From contig NZ_CP053828.1 in the NCBI RefSeq assembly GCF_013372165.1, forward strand, positions 806,001-870,000: a DNA stretch of 64,000 bases, given 5' to 3'. The position numbers and the translations under genes are program-made. This document shows, in pieces, positions 45,709 to 53,078 of the stretch. The notes below the pieces were generated by a model, which worked only from the letters and a program-made list of their open reading frames with translations, ran no database searches and was not told the origin of the DNA. Position 1 is the first letter of the stretch, and each line of letters starts with the position of its first letter. This DNA comes from Campylobacter hyointestinalis subsp. lawsonii. Lineage in GTDB: Bacteria > Campylobacterota > Campylobacteria > Campylobacterales > Campylobacteraceae.

Positions 45709-46629
45709 TTAGCTTAGAGAATTTAAAATATCTTTAATATCTTTAAAACCGATATGATTGAGTGAGTGTATGAATTCTCTATCGCCTATATCAAAAGTAT
45801 ATTTTTTGGCAAAGCCTAAATTTATTATATTCTTGTTTTTAATATAAAAATTAATATAGCTATCTAATCCACCGCAATTTATAAAGCCCTCTTCTAGGGT
45901 AATTATATGCTCATATCTATTTATATACTCGATTAATTTATCATTTTGATTTGAATTTATAGAATAGATATCTATAAGTTCTATATCATACTCTTTTGAA
46001 ATTTCATATGCTTTTTGCGACATATAGCCAGTAGATATGATTGCGATATTGGATTTTTTAGATTTTTTGACTCTAAAACCATCATTAATATCATAAGCAT
46101 CATATTCTAAATTTAAAAGCGCCGTAGCATCAAAGCGTAAATATTTTGGCCTTTTTATCTCAATTGTATGCTTGAAATATCTATTTACTAGTTCTGAATC
46201 GCTAGGTGAAAATATCTCAAAATTTGGTAGGGTTCTAATTAGGCTTAAGTCTTCTAAGCAGTGATGTGTAGGCCCACTAATAGAGTAGCTAACCCCAGCG
46301 CCTACACTAATAATATTGACATTTATATTTCGCAAACTACTTAGTGCGCTTAAATTTATACGAAGTTGCTCAAATGGACGCATACTAATAAATGGCGCAA
46401 TGCCATAGACATAAACGCATTTACCCTCCAAGGCCAAACCAGCAGCTATATTAATAGCATTTTGCTCGGCAATCCCGATATTTATGGCTCTTTTATTAAA
46501 AGACTCTCTAATCTTATCAAGCATAGGGGCGCCAAAATCAGCCGTGATTAGATATATATTCTCATTTTTACTCATCTCTTCATATAAATTTATAAAAAAC
46601 GCATCTCGCATTGTTAGGTTACTTTTCAT
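45709..46629 (-). CDS. Transketolase-like protein, C-terminal subunit
   Basis: 306 residues from the ATG at 46629, which overlaps the stop of the N-terminal subunit gene (AATGAAAAGTAA). It has the Pyr-type domain with INIGIAEQNAINIAAGLAL, where Glu would activate the thiamine ring, then GPTHHCLEDLSLIRTLPN and a C-terminal transketolase domain. With the next protein it would form a split transketolase, transferring two-carbon units. In a sugar locus it might supply sedoheptulose 7-phosphate for heptose, or extend a sugar chain; neither is shown. Confidence 0.85.
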   Translation of the reverse strand: MKSNLTMRDAFFINLYEEMSKNENIYLITADFGAPMLDKIRESFNKRAINIGIAEQNAINIAAGLALEGKCVYVYGIAPFISMRPFEQLRINLSALSSLRNINVNIISVGAGVSYSISGPTHHCLEDLSLIRTLPNFEIFSPSDSELVNRYFKHTIEIKRPKYLRFDATALLNLEYDAYDINDGFRVKKSKKSNIAIISTGYMSQKAYEISKEYDIELIDIYSINSNQNDKLIEYINRYEHIITLEEGFINCGGLDSYINFYIKNKNIINLGFAKKYTFDIGDREFIHSLNHIGFKDIKDILNSLS

Positions 46630-47434
46630 TTTTGATCCTTTTAATTGTCTCTTCAATCTCTTCATCGCTTAGTGATAACACATGAGCTAGTGGGCTTTTT
46701 TCTAATTTATCTACGCCTTTGCCTTTGATAGTATTTGCGATTACAACTTTTGGGGCAATAGAATCATTAAAAAACGCTTTCTTTAAGCCTTCTAATAAAT
46801 CAGCTGTATTGTGGCCATCTTTGACCTCTATAGACTCCCAGCCAAAAGATTTAAATTTATCGCTCATTGGCTCTATATCTAAAATATTTTTACTAAAATC
46901 AAGCATCTGTTTTTTATTTGAATCTACAATGACAATAAGATTACTAAGATTGTATTGTTTAGCAAACATAATAGCCTCCCAGTTTGAGCCCTCTTGTAAT
47001 TCGCCATTACCAACTAAAACAACTACTTTTTCATTTGAATTTGAGTTTTTTAATCCATAAGCCATCCCAGCACCTACGCCTAGACCATGGCCTAATGAGC
47101 CATTAATCGTCTCATAACCAGGAATTAAAGGATCAGGTATGCTACCTAAGAAACTTCCCTTTTTGCCTACATTTAATAGCTCCTTTTCATCAAAATAGCC
47201 TAAATCTGCCAAAATAGGATACATACAAATCGAGCCATGCCCTTTGGATATAATAAATCTATCTCTAGTTTTGTCTTGTGGATTTTTAGGGTTAAATTTG
47301 ATGATATTTCCATAGAATAAAGCTACAAATATCTCAATTGGTGATAGACTAGAGGCTATTCTAGTCTCTTTGGCTCTTTTGTGAATTTCTAGTGTTTTGA
47401 TTCTTATTTCATCTGATTTATTTTGTAAATTCAT
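46619..47434 (-). CDS. Transketolase-like protein, N-terminal (thiamine diphosphate) subunit
   Basis: 271 residues. KGHGSICMYPILADLGYF and NGSLGHGLGVGAGMAYG are the transketolase signatures, and VVLVGNGELQEGSNWEA with VIVDSNKKQ forms the GDG-x-N type site (GNG here) holding magnesium and thiamine diphosphate. The split into N and C genes is common for accessory transketolases outside the central pathway. It overlaps the upstream SDR gene by 17 bases. Confidence 0.87.
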   Translation of the reverse strand: MNLQNKSDEIRIKTLEIHKRAKETRIASSLSPIEIFVALFYGNIIKFNPKNPQDKTRDRFIISKGHGSICMYPILADLGYFDEKELLNVGKKGSFLGSIPDPLIPGYETINGSLGHGLGVGAGMAYGLKNSNSNEKVVVLVGNGELQEGSNWEAIMFAKQYNLSNLIVIVDSNKKQMLDFSKNILDIEPMSDKFKSFGWESIEVKDGHNTADLLEGLKKAFFNDSIAPKVVIANTIKGKGVDKLEKSPLAHVLSLSDEEIEETIKRIKNEK

Positions 47435-48452
47435 TTTCTTTTTCCTTTAATATTTTCATCCATTTTATGTTTAATTCTAAGCCTTCATCTAAAGAGATAA
47501 AGCTATTTTTGCCAAATTTATTTATATACTTTGATATATCTAAATTTACTACACTTTGACCAGATATGCTCTCATCGCTAATATCAGGCAAGACTACATC
47601 TGCGTTAATTAAATTTCCAATTTTATTCGCAAGGTCTAGAATTGATCTGTTTTCAAATAAACCTGCGATATTATAAACATCATTATTTGCGTTAATCAAA
47701 ATATTTAAACACATCTCTATCGCATCTGTAATGAAATTAAATTGTCTGTAAGCTCTACCTTGATCTAATAAAACAATGCGTTTGTGATTTATAGCTTGAG
47801 TTATAAATTCATTCATAACTCTTTTATCATCTAGTTTAAATCCAGGCCCATAAGCAATAGCAATGCGTGCTATAGAAATTCTAACCCCAGCATCTATGTA
47901 AATTTTACATATTGTCTCTGCTACTCTTTTTGATTGGGCATAGATGGAGCTTGAATCAAATGGATTTAAATAGCCAAAATAGCTTTCACAAGTTGGCAAA
48001 TGCTCTTTATCTATCTCGCCATAAATAGAGCTAGAGCTTAAAAACAGAACCTTAGCATTATACTCTTTGGATTTTTCTAATAATTGTATCAACGAAGCAC
48101 TATTTAATAATATAGTGCCAACCCTGTTTTCTAACACTTTTTTAGGCTGTCCATATGTAGCAGCATGTATCAAATAATCAAATTTAAAATCTATTTTTAG
48201 ATTATTAAGATCTGAATTTAGATATGTTATATTATCATCTTTAGGCAAAAACCAAATAGGCTTTGAAAAGCTATGAGCGATAATTTTAATATTAAAATTA
48301 AAATTTTTATTTAGATAATAAAAATAGCTTACAAAATTAGAACCTATCAAGCCATTAGAGCCTGTTATAAAGATAGTTTTATCCCTAAGCTCTTCTAAAT
48401 TTAAAACTGAAATTTGAGAATAGTATTGATTTAAAAATTGATATAATAGCAT
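47418..48452 (-). CDS. NAD-dependent epimerase/dehydratase (SDR), substrate unknown
   Basis: 344 residues, extended SDR. After a 25-residue leader, KTIFITGSNGLIGSNFVSYF is the NAD loop; YLIHAATYGQPKKV, FLSSSSIYGEID and YAQSKRVAE give Ser, Tyr and Lys. It resembles UDP-glucuronate decarboxylase/dTDP-glucose dehydratase relatives more than Fcl. The start overlaps the stop of the upstream Fcl-like gene by one base (TAATG), with GGAG eight bases before it; that upstream gene carries a poly-G tract, so this gene's translation may depend on the tract. Confidence 0.8.
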   Translation of the reverse strand: MLLYQFLNQYYSQISVLNLEELRDKTIFITGSNGLIGSNFVSYFYYLNKNFNFNIKIIAHSFSKPIWFLPKDDNITYLNSDLNNLKIDFKFDYLIHAATYGQPKKVLENRVGTILLNSASLIQLLEKSKEYNAKVLFLSSSSIYGEIDKEHLPTCESYFGYLNPFDSSSIYAQSKRVAETICKIYIDAGVRISIARIAIAYGPGFKLDDKRVMNEFITQAINHKRIVLLDQGRAYRQFNFITDAIEMCLNILINANNDVYNIAGLFENRSILDLANKIGNLINADVVLPDISDESISGQSVVNLDISKYINKFGKNSFISLDEGLELNIKWMKILKEKENEFTK

Positions 48453-49609
48453 TATTTCTCCTTATTGCTAGTATTGAAATTCGCATAATAAAGAGAAATA
48501 TTACGAAGTCTATAAAGAGCATAAAAGAAAATTAGATAGTTACGCTCTACCCCCCCCCACTTAGTGTTATATGCTTCTATCATCATTGTAAGGCCTTTTT
48601 CAATAGAAATTTGATTTTCAAAGCCAAGTTTATTAAATTTATCTTTACTCATTGATTTTTTAAGGGTTCCATCATCTTTGCTAAGCTCTTTTTCAAAGAT
48701 AAGCTCACCTTTGTAATCCATAATTTTAGCCATCAAATGAGCTAACTCTTTAATGCTAATTGGGTCTTCATTTGTGAAATTTACAAAAGAGCTTATCAAA
48801 TTTCCGTTTTCATCATACTCGCACAGATCTTTAAAATCTATATTAGAGGCTAAATATATACAGAAATTAGCTAAATCCCTAGCATTAGCAAACTCCCTAG
48901 CAGCAGCGCCTGTACCTATCATCTGTATATGAGTATCATATATGCCGTGTTTGTGGCAAAATTCCAAAGCCGACTCTTTATCTAAGCTCAAATCTTTAGA
49001 TAATAGATCCAAATTTCCTTCATTTAAACATTTTGCTAGATAAATTTTACGGAAAATTCCAGCTTGAACATGAGAATCTTCTAAATCAAAATTATCATTT
49101 TCTCCATAGATACTAGTTGGAGCAACGCATAAAAAGTTTTTTCCTTTTTCTAAATTTAGATATTCACATAGTTTAATCCCAGCAACCTTGCCAATAGCGT
49201 AACTCTCATTATTTGGCTGAAATGCACCCTCTAGCATATAGCTCTCACGAAGTGGCAATGGGGCATCTTTTGGATAGACACATGCTGAAGCTAAATATAT
49301 TAATTTTTTGACGCCGTATTTGGCTGCAGCCCAAATAACATTATTTTGCATCATGATATTATTGTATAAAAATTCAGCCGGATATTTCTTTTGTTTGATA
49401 AATCCGCCCACAAAAGCAGCACTGAAAAATACATATTCAGGTAGTTGAGTTTTGAAAAATTCATCAACAGACTTTTGATCTATCAAATCTAATTGATCGT
49501 GCGTTTTGTAGATTATATTATTATAGCCTTGTTTTTGTAACTCTGCTAAAATCATACTTCCTACTAGTCCATTATGTCCAGCTATATAAATTTTAGAGTT
49601 TTTATCCAT
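48452..49609 (-). CDS. GDP-L-fucose synthase-like SDR with 3' poly-G tract (copy C)
   Basis: 385 residues. NAD loop KIYIAGHNGLVGSMILAEL, FSAAFVGGFIKQKKYPAEF, LASACVYPKDA and YAIGK (catalytic Ser, Tyr, Lys). The Cys after Ser (SAC) and the His in DSHVQAGIFRK match the two acid/base residues that Fcl uses for 3,5-epimerisation, so this copy may be a full epimerase-reductase. The enzyme core ends near MIEAYNTKW at about residue 352; then nine G residues code GG and a 33-residue hydrophobic/aromatic tail follows that I do not know from the family. 8 or 10 G give a stop within four codons. The tail's stop overlaps the next gene's start. Confidence 0.85.
   Translation of the reverse strand: MDKNSKIYIAGHNGLVGSMILAELQKQGYNNIIYKTHDQLDLIDQKSVDEFFKTQLPEYVFFSAAFVGGFIKQKKYPAEFLYNNIMMQNNVIWAAAKYGVKKLIYLASACVYPKDAPLPLRESYMLEGAFQPNNESYAIGKVAGIKLCEYLNLEKGKNFLCVAPTSIYGENDNFDLEDSHVQAGIFRKIYLAKCLNEGNLDLLSKDLSLDKESALEFCHKHGIYDTHIQMIGTGAAAREFANARDLANFCIYLASNIDFKDLCEYDENGNLISSFVNFTNEDPISIKELAHLMAKIMDYKGELIFEKELSKDDGTLKKSMSKDKFNKLGFENQISIEKGLTMMIEAYNTKWGGVERNYLIFFYALYRLRNISLYYANFNTSNKEK
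48550..48558 (-). repeat. Poly-G (9) tract in Fcl-like copy C
   Basis: Coding strand AAG TGG GGG GGG GTA GAG. With 8 G the next codon is TAG; with 10 G the frame reads GGT AGA GCG TAA. The 19 bases 48540-48558 are identical to 49687-49705 in copy B. Confidence 0.85.
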
Positions 49610-50741
49610 TACAGATCCTTTTATGATCTGTAATGTAGTTTGGATTATTTGAAGAGATAAAGCGATAATGTGTTAAATATTCAAATTTACGCTCTACCCC
49701 CCCCCTATGGTTATTTAGATACCATTTATACATCATTTTGATTCCTTCTTCTAAATTTATTTTGTGTTTCCAGCCTAAGGAGTGGATTTTTGATACATCC
49801 ATTAGCCTATCCATAGTAGAATCCGGTCTAGAAGAGTTGAATTTTAATTCCCCTTTAAATCCCACTATATCTTTTGCTATTCGGGCAACTTCTGCTATGC
49901 TATAATCCACGCCAGAGCCGATATTAATATGAGTATTTTGTGGATTTTTGTCAGTTGCTAAATCTTTAAAATCAATATTTTGCATAACAAAAATAGACCC
50001 ATCTGCTAAATCATCGCTATGAATAAACTCTCTTCTTACTTTGCCAGTACCCCAAATTTCAACACTATCTTTAGATATACCAAAATTATCTAATATATTT
50101 TTAGCATCACTTTCATTCATACCTAAATCTTCTAAAACAGCATTTAAATTATCATCTTCAAGCATTTTAGCTAAATGAAATTTACGAAGTAAAGCAGGCA
50201 AAACTCTGCTTTTGCCAAAATCAAAATTCGCTCTTGTGCCATATAGATTATTTAATGCCAAGCATAAGAAATTTGTACCATATTGTATATTATATGCCTC
50301 GCACATTGCAGCCCCTGCGATTTTGGCTATTCCCATTGTGTAGGCGTTATATTCTAGGTTACTTTGGAGCATGTACTCTTCTTTTAGTGGATTTTTTGCA
50401 TCATAAGGATACATATATCCTGAGCCATAACAGATGAGCTTTTTAACACCATTTAGATATGATTGATGGATGATATTATTTTGTATCATTAAATTTTCAT
50501 ATATGAAATCAGCTCTTTGTGCGACATTTGCTGCCCCACAAGGCAAAACAGCACATAAAAATACATATTCAGGTTTTTCATTTTTAAATAAATTTGCGAC
50601 GGCTTCTTGATTAGTTAAATCAAGCTCTTTATGAGTTTTAAGTATTAAATTATTATAACCTCTAGCCCTTAAATTATCCACAAGTGCCGTCCCAGCCGTC
50701 CCATTATGCCCAGCTATATAAATTTTGGAGTTTTTATCCAT
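49602..50741 (-). CDS. Fcl-like SDR with altered catalytic motifs and 3' poly-G tract (copy B)
   Basis: 379 residues. NAD loop KIYIAGHNGTAGTALVDNL. Catalytic Ser is kept (YGSGYMYP) but the Fcl Cys is Tyr, the epimerase His is Arg (KSRVLPALLRKFH), and the Tyr-x3-Lys motif reads Y-TMGIA-K with five residues between. So it is unlikely to epimerise; it may be a reductase only, like the C4-reductases of C. jejuni heptose pathways, or have another step. Nine G residues at 49697-49705 precede a 32-residue tail whose stop lies inside the start of copy C (ATGGATAA). Other frames stop within four codons. Confidence 0.83.
   Translation of the reverse strand: MDKNSKIYIAGHNGTAGTALVDNLRARGYNNLILKTHKELDLTNQEAVANLFKNEKPEYVFLCAVLPCGAANVAQRADFIYENLMIQNNIIHQSYLNGVKKLICYGSGYMYPYDAKNPLKEEYMLQSNLEYNAYTMGIAKIAGAAMCEAYNIQYGTNFLCLALNNLYGTRANFDFGKSRVLPALLRKFHLAKMLEDDNLNAVLEDLGMNESDAKNILDNFGISKDSVEIWGTGKVRREFIHSDDLADGSIFVMQNIDFKDLATDKNPQNTHINIGSGVDYSIAEVARIAKDIVGFKGELKFNSSRPDSTMDRLMDVSKIHSLGWKHKINLEEGIKMMYKWYLNNHRGGVERKFEYLTHYRFISSNNPNYITDHKRICNG
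49697..49705 (-). repeat. Poly-G (9) tract in Fcl-like copy B
   Basis: Coding strand CAT AGG GGG GGG GTA GAG CGT. With 8 G: TAG at once. With 10 G: GGT AGA GCG TAA. Same GGVER junction as copy C. Confidence 0.85.
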
Positions 50742-51305
50742 TTAGAATCCTTTAGTGTGATCTTGAGTCATTGATTCAATATCTCTATTTGATAAAATTG
50801 GAGTATTAGTAGGCCAATCAATTGCGATTCTAGGATCATTCCAAGCAAATGTAAATTGATCACTTGCATCGACATATTCGCCCTCATAAGCCCATTTGTA
50901 ATAATACATAGAGTCGCATTTTGAGCTAACATATTGAGCATTGCCAAATCGTGGCGGGATTAAAATTAATTTTTGATTATCGGAGTTGATAATGAATTTT
51001 TCATATTGTAGATATGTTGGGGATTCTTTTTGGCAATCTACTACAACTTGGTGGATTTCGCCAGTTACACAAGTTACAAGCTTCCAAGATTTATGATCGC
51101 CATGAATTCCTCTTAAAACATTTGGTTTTGAAAGTGTAAATTTATCAAGGACAAAATTAAGGCCATTTGGTAAAAGTTTTAATATCGCTTCGCTTGAATA
51201 CGCCGACCAAATCTCACCCCTTAAGTCTTTGAATTTGCTAGGAGTTATGATATAAACGCCTTTTAGTTTTTTAGATTCTTGTATATCAAATTCTATCGCC
51301 ATCAC
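50742..51305 (-). CDS. RmlC-like nucleotide-sugar 3,5-epimerase (copy 1)
   Basis: 187 residues, cupin of the dTDP-4-dehydrorhamnose 3,5-epimerase family. VLRGIHGDHKSWKLVTCVTGEIHQVVVD holds the catalytic His and the jelly-roll strands (quoted in part), and FTFAWNDPRIAIDWP the C-terminal end. Where the family has AHGF, this copy has NAQYV, Gln for His; copy 2 keeps His. In C. jejuni such proteins (DdahB, MlghB type) epimerise GDP-4-keto-6-deoxyheptose. The start (GTG or ATG, 51305/51302) overlaps the stop of Fcl-like copy A in TGATG. The first 75 bases duplicate copy 2. Confidence 0.87.
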   Translation of the reverse strand: MMAIEFDIQESKKLKGVYIITPSKFKDLRGEIWSAYSSEAILKLLPNGLNFVLDKFTLSKPNVLRGIHGDHKSWKLVTCVTGEIHQVVVDCQKESPTYLQYEKFIINSDNQKLILIPPRFGNAQYVSSKCDSMYYYKWAYEGEYVDASDQFTFAWNDPRIAIDWPTNTPILSNRDIESMTQDHTKGF

Positions 51306-51315
51306 ACAGCCTTTA
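51241..51315. repeat. Direct repeat, copy 1 (5' end of RmlC-like gene)
   Basis: 75 bases matching 53004-53078 at 73 positions. It covers the first 20 codons of the epimerase gene and the end of the gene before it. The pair lies 1.76 kb apart in the same orientation and could recombine to delete Fcl-like copy A and one epimerase. Confidence 0.85.
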
Positions 51316-52450
51316 AGCCTAAGCCAAAAGGCATAGTGAAATTACAATTTAAATATAAATGAGTAAATTTAGAATTATTTATTGATTTTAAATTTAGCTC
51401 ATACCCCCCCCCATTTTTATACCATTGATACAGCATTTTGACTCCTTCTTCTAAATTTATTTTATGTTTCCAGCCTAAAGAGTGAATTTTTGAACAATCA
51501 GTTAGTTTATTTATTGCTCCATTAGGGCGATTAGAATTAAAAGTCAAATCGCCTTTAAATCCAACTATCTCTTTGATTAATGTTGCTAGCTCTTTAATTG
51601 TAATATTTTTATTTGGGCCTATATTTAGATGGGTATTTTGTATCTCTTTTGAGTTATCGATAAGATCTTTAAAATTTATCTTTTTCATGATAAACAAGGC
51701 AGCCTCTGCTAGATCATCACTATGTAAAAATTCTCTTGTAGGAGTGCCATCACCCCATATTTCTACGCTATTTTCATTTATGCCAAATTTGTTTAAATAA
51801 ACTAAAGCTTCATCTAAATTTGGCATATTTAAATCATTTAGTAGCTCATCATATCTATTTTCATTTAGGAGTTTGGCTAAGTGCATTTTTCTTAAAATTC
51901 CAGGGACTACATGCGATTTTTCTAGGTCAAATTTATCGTTATTCCCATATAAATTTGTAGGAGTTATGGATATGAAATTTGTATTGTATTGTAAATTATA
52001 GGACTCACACATCAAACAACCAGCGATTTTAGACAAGGCATAAGGCTTATTAGCATAATCCAAATCACCTTTTAACATCCAAGATTCATTAGTTGGCAAG
52101 GTGGCGTTTTTGGGATAAACTGTAGTTGAAGCTATAAAAAGCAATTTTTTAACACCACTTAAATATGCTTGATGAATGACATTACACTCTATCATTAAAT
52201 TTTGATAGATGAAATCTGCTCTATATTTGCTATTAGCACCTATACCACCAGCTTTGGCGGCACATAGTATCACAAATTCCGGTTTTTCTATCTCAAAAAA
52301 TTTTTTAACTTCTTGCTGATTAGTAAGATCTAATTCATCATGTGTTTTATATATCAAATTTAGATAACCATCATTTTGTAATTTTTGTAAAATAGCACTA
52401 CCGACTAGACCTCTATGTCCTGCGATATAAATTTTAGAGTTTTTCTCCAT
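51302..52450 (-). CDS. GDP-L-fucose synthase-like SDR with 3' poly-G tract (copy A)
   Basis: 382 residues. NAD loop KIYIAGHRGLVGSAILQKL, catalytic IASTTVYPKN and YALSK. The Fcl epimerase Cys is Thr, while the His is kept (KSHVVPGILRKMH), so it is probably mainly a C4-reductase. The core ends near YQWYKN; nine G residues (51404-51412) code GGG, then a 35-residue tail ends at the next gene's start. Alternative frames stop within three codons. It has its own promoter (TATAAT at 52485-52490, minus strand) and heads the long leftward operon. Confidence 0.85.
   Translation of the reverse strand: MEKNSKIYIAGHRGLVGSAILQKLQNDGYLNLIYKTHDELDLTNQQEVKKFFEIEKPEFVILCAAKAGGIGANSKYRADFIYQNLMIECNVIHQAYLSGVKKLLFIASTTVYPKNATLPTNESWMLKGDLDYANKPYALSKIAGCLMCESYNLQYNTNFISITPTNLYGNNDKFDLEKSHVVPGILRKMHLAKLLNENRYDELLNDLNMPNLDEALVYLNKFGINENSVEIWGDGTPTREFLHSDDLAEAALFIMKKINFKDLIDNSKEIQNTHLNIGPNKNITIKELATLIKEIVGFKGDLTFNSNRPNGAINKLTDCSKIHSLGWKHKINLEEGVKMLYQWYKNGGGYELNLKSINNSKFTHLYLNCNFTMPFGLGLKAV
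51404..51412 (-). repeat. Poly-G (9) tract in Fcl-like copy A
   Basis: Coding strand AAA AAT GGG GGG GGG TAT GAG. With 8 G: GGT ATG AGC TAA. With 10 G: GTA TGA. Reading through leads to the TGATG overlap with the RmlC-like gene. Confidence 0.85.
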
Positions 52451-52484
52451 TTATTTCCTTGGTAATAGGCTTATTTAACCTATA

Positions 52485-52490
52485 ATTATA
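52485..52490 (-). promoter_or_regulatory. Predicted -10 box of the long leftward sugar operon
   Basis: TATAAT on the minus strand in GTATAATTATAGG, about 35 bases before the Fcl-like copy A start, which has CCAAGGAAATAA as ribosome site. Confidence 0.6.
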
Positions 52491-52525
52491 CATTAATTCG
52501 CCTAATTTTTACTTAAATTTAAGTT

Positions 52526-53068
52526 TTAATTTTGCGTGATAAGCATATCTCGCTCTGATAAAATCGGATTAGTTGTAGGCCACTCTATGCCTATTCTATG
52601 GTCATTCCAAGCATAAGTAAATTGCTTATCTGCGTCTATATATTTACCTATATATGCACATTTGTAATAATATACCGCACTTTGTGAGCTAACATAATGA
52701 GCATTGCCAAAACCAGCTGGGACTAAAATCATCTTTTGATTATTAGCATCTATTACAAACTCTTCATATTGTAAATATGTAGGTGAGTTTTCGTTACAAT
52801 CTACTACTACTTGGTGTATTTGCCCATATACGCAAGTAGCTAATTTGTATGTATTTTTATCGCCATGAATGCCACGGATTACATTGTGCTTTGAGTGAAT
52901 AAATTTATCATGGATAAATCTTAGATTGTTTGGAAGGAGTTTATCAATAGCCTCACTAGTAAATGCCGACCAAATCTCACCCCTTAAATCCCTAAATTTA
53001 TTAGGAGTGATGATATAAACGCCTTTTAGTTTTTTAGATTCTTGTATATCAAATTCTATCGCCATCAC
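52526..53068 (-). CDS. RmlC-like nucleotide-sugar 3,5-epimerase (copy 2)
   Basis: 180 residues, paralogue of copy 1. The first 21 residues are identical and the rest is clearly diverged. VIRGIHGDKNTYKLATCV has the catalytic His, GFGNAHYVSSQSAVYYYK keeps the second His, and FTYAWNDHRIGIEWP ends the domain. The start overlaps the stop of the ColD-like gene (TGATG) with AAAGG upstream. It probably acts on the 4-keto sugar made in this island; which epimer results cannot be told from sequence. Confidence 0.87.
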   Translation of the reverse strand: MMAIEFDIQESKKLKGVYIITPNKFRDLRGEIWSAFTSEAIDKLLPNNLRFIHDKFIHSKHNVIRGIHGDKNTYKLATCVYGQIHQVVVDCNENSPTYLQYEEFVIDANNQKMILVPAGFGNAHYVSSQSAVYYYKCAYIGKYIDADKQFTYAWNDHRIGIEWPTTNPILSERDMLITQN

Positions 53069-53078
53069 GCAGCCTTTA
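53004..53078. repeat. Direct repeat, copy 2 (5' end of RmlC-like gene)
   Basis: Partner of 51241-51315, differing at two positions. The sharp change to lower identity beyond it suggests recent gene conversion or duplication of the 5' end only. Confidence 0.85.
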
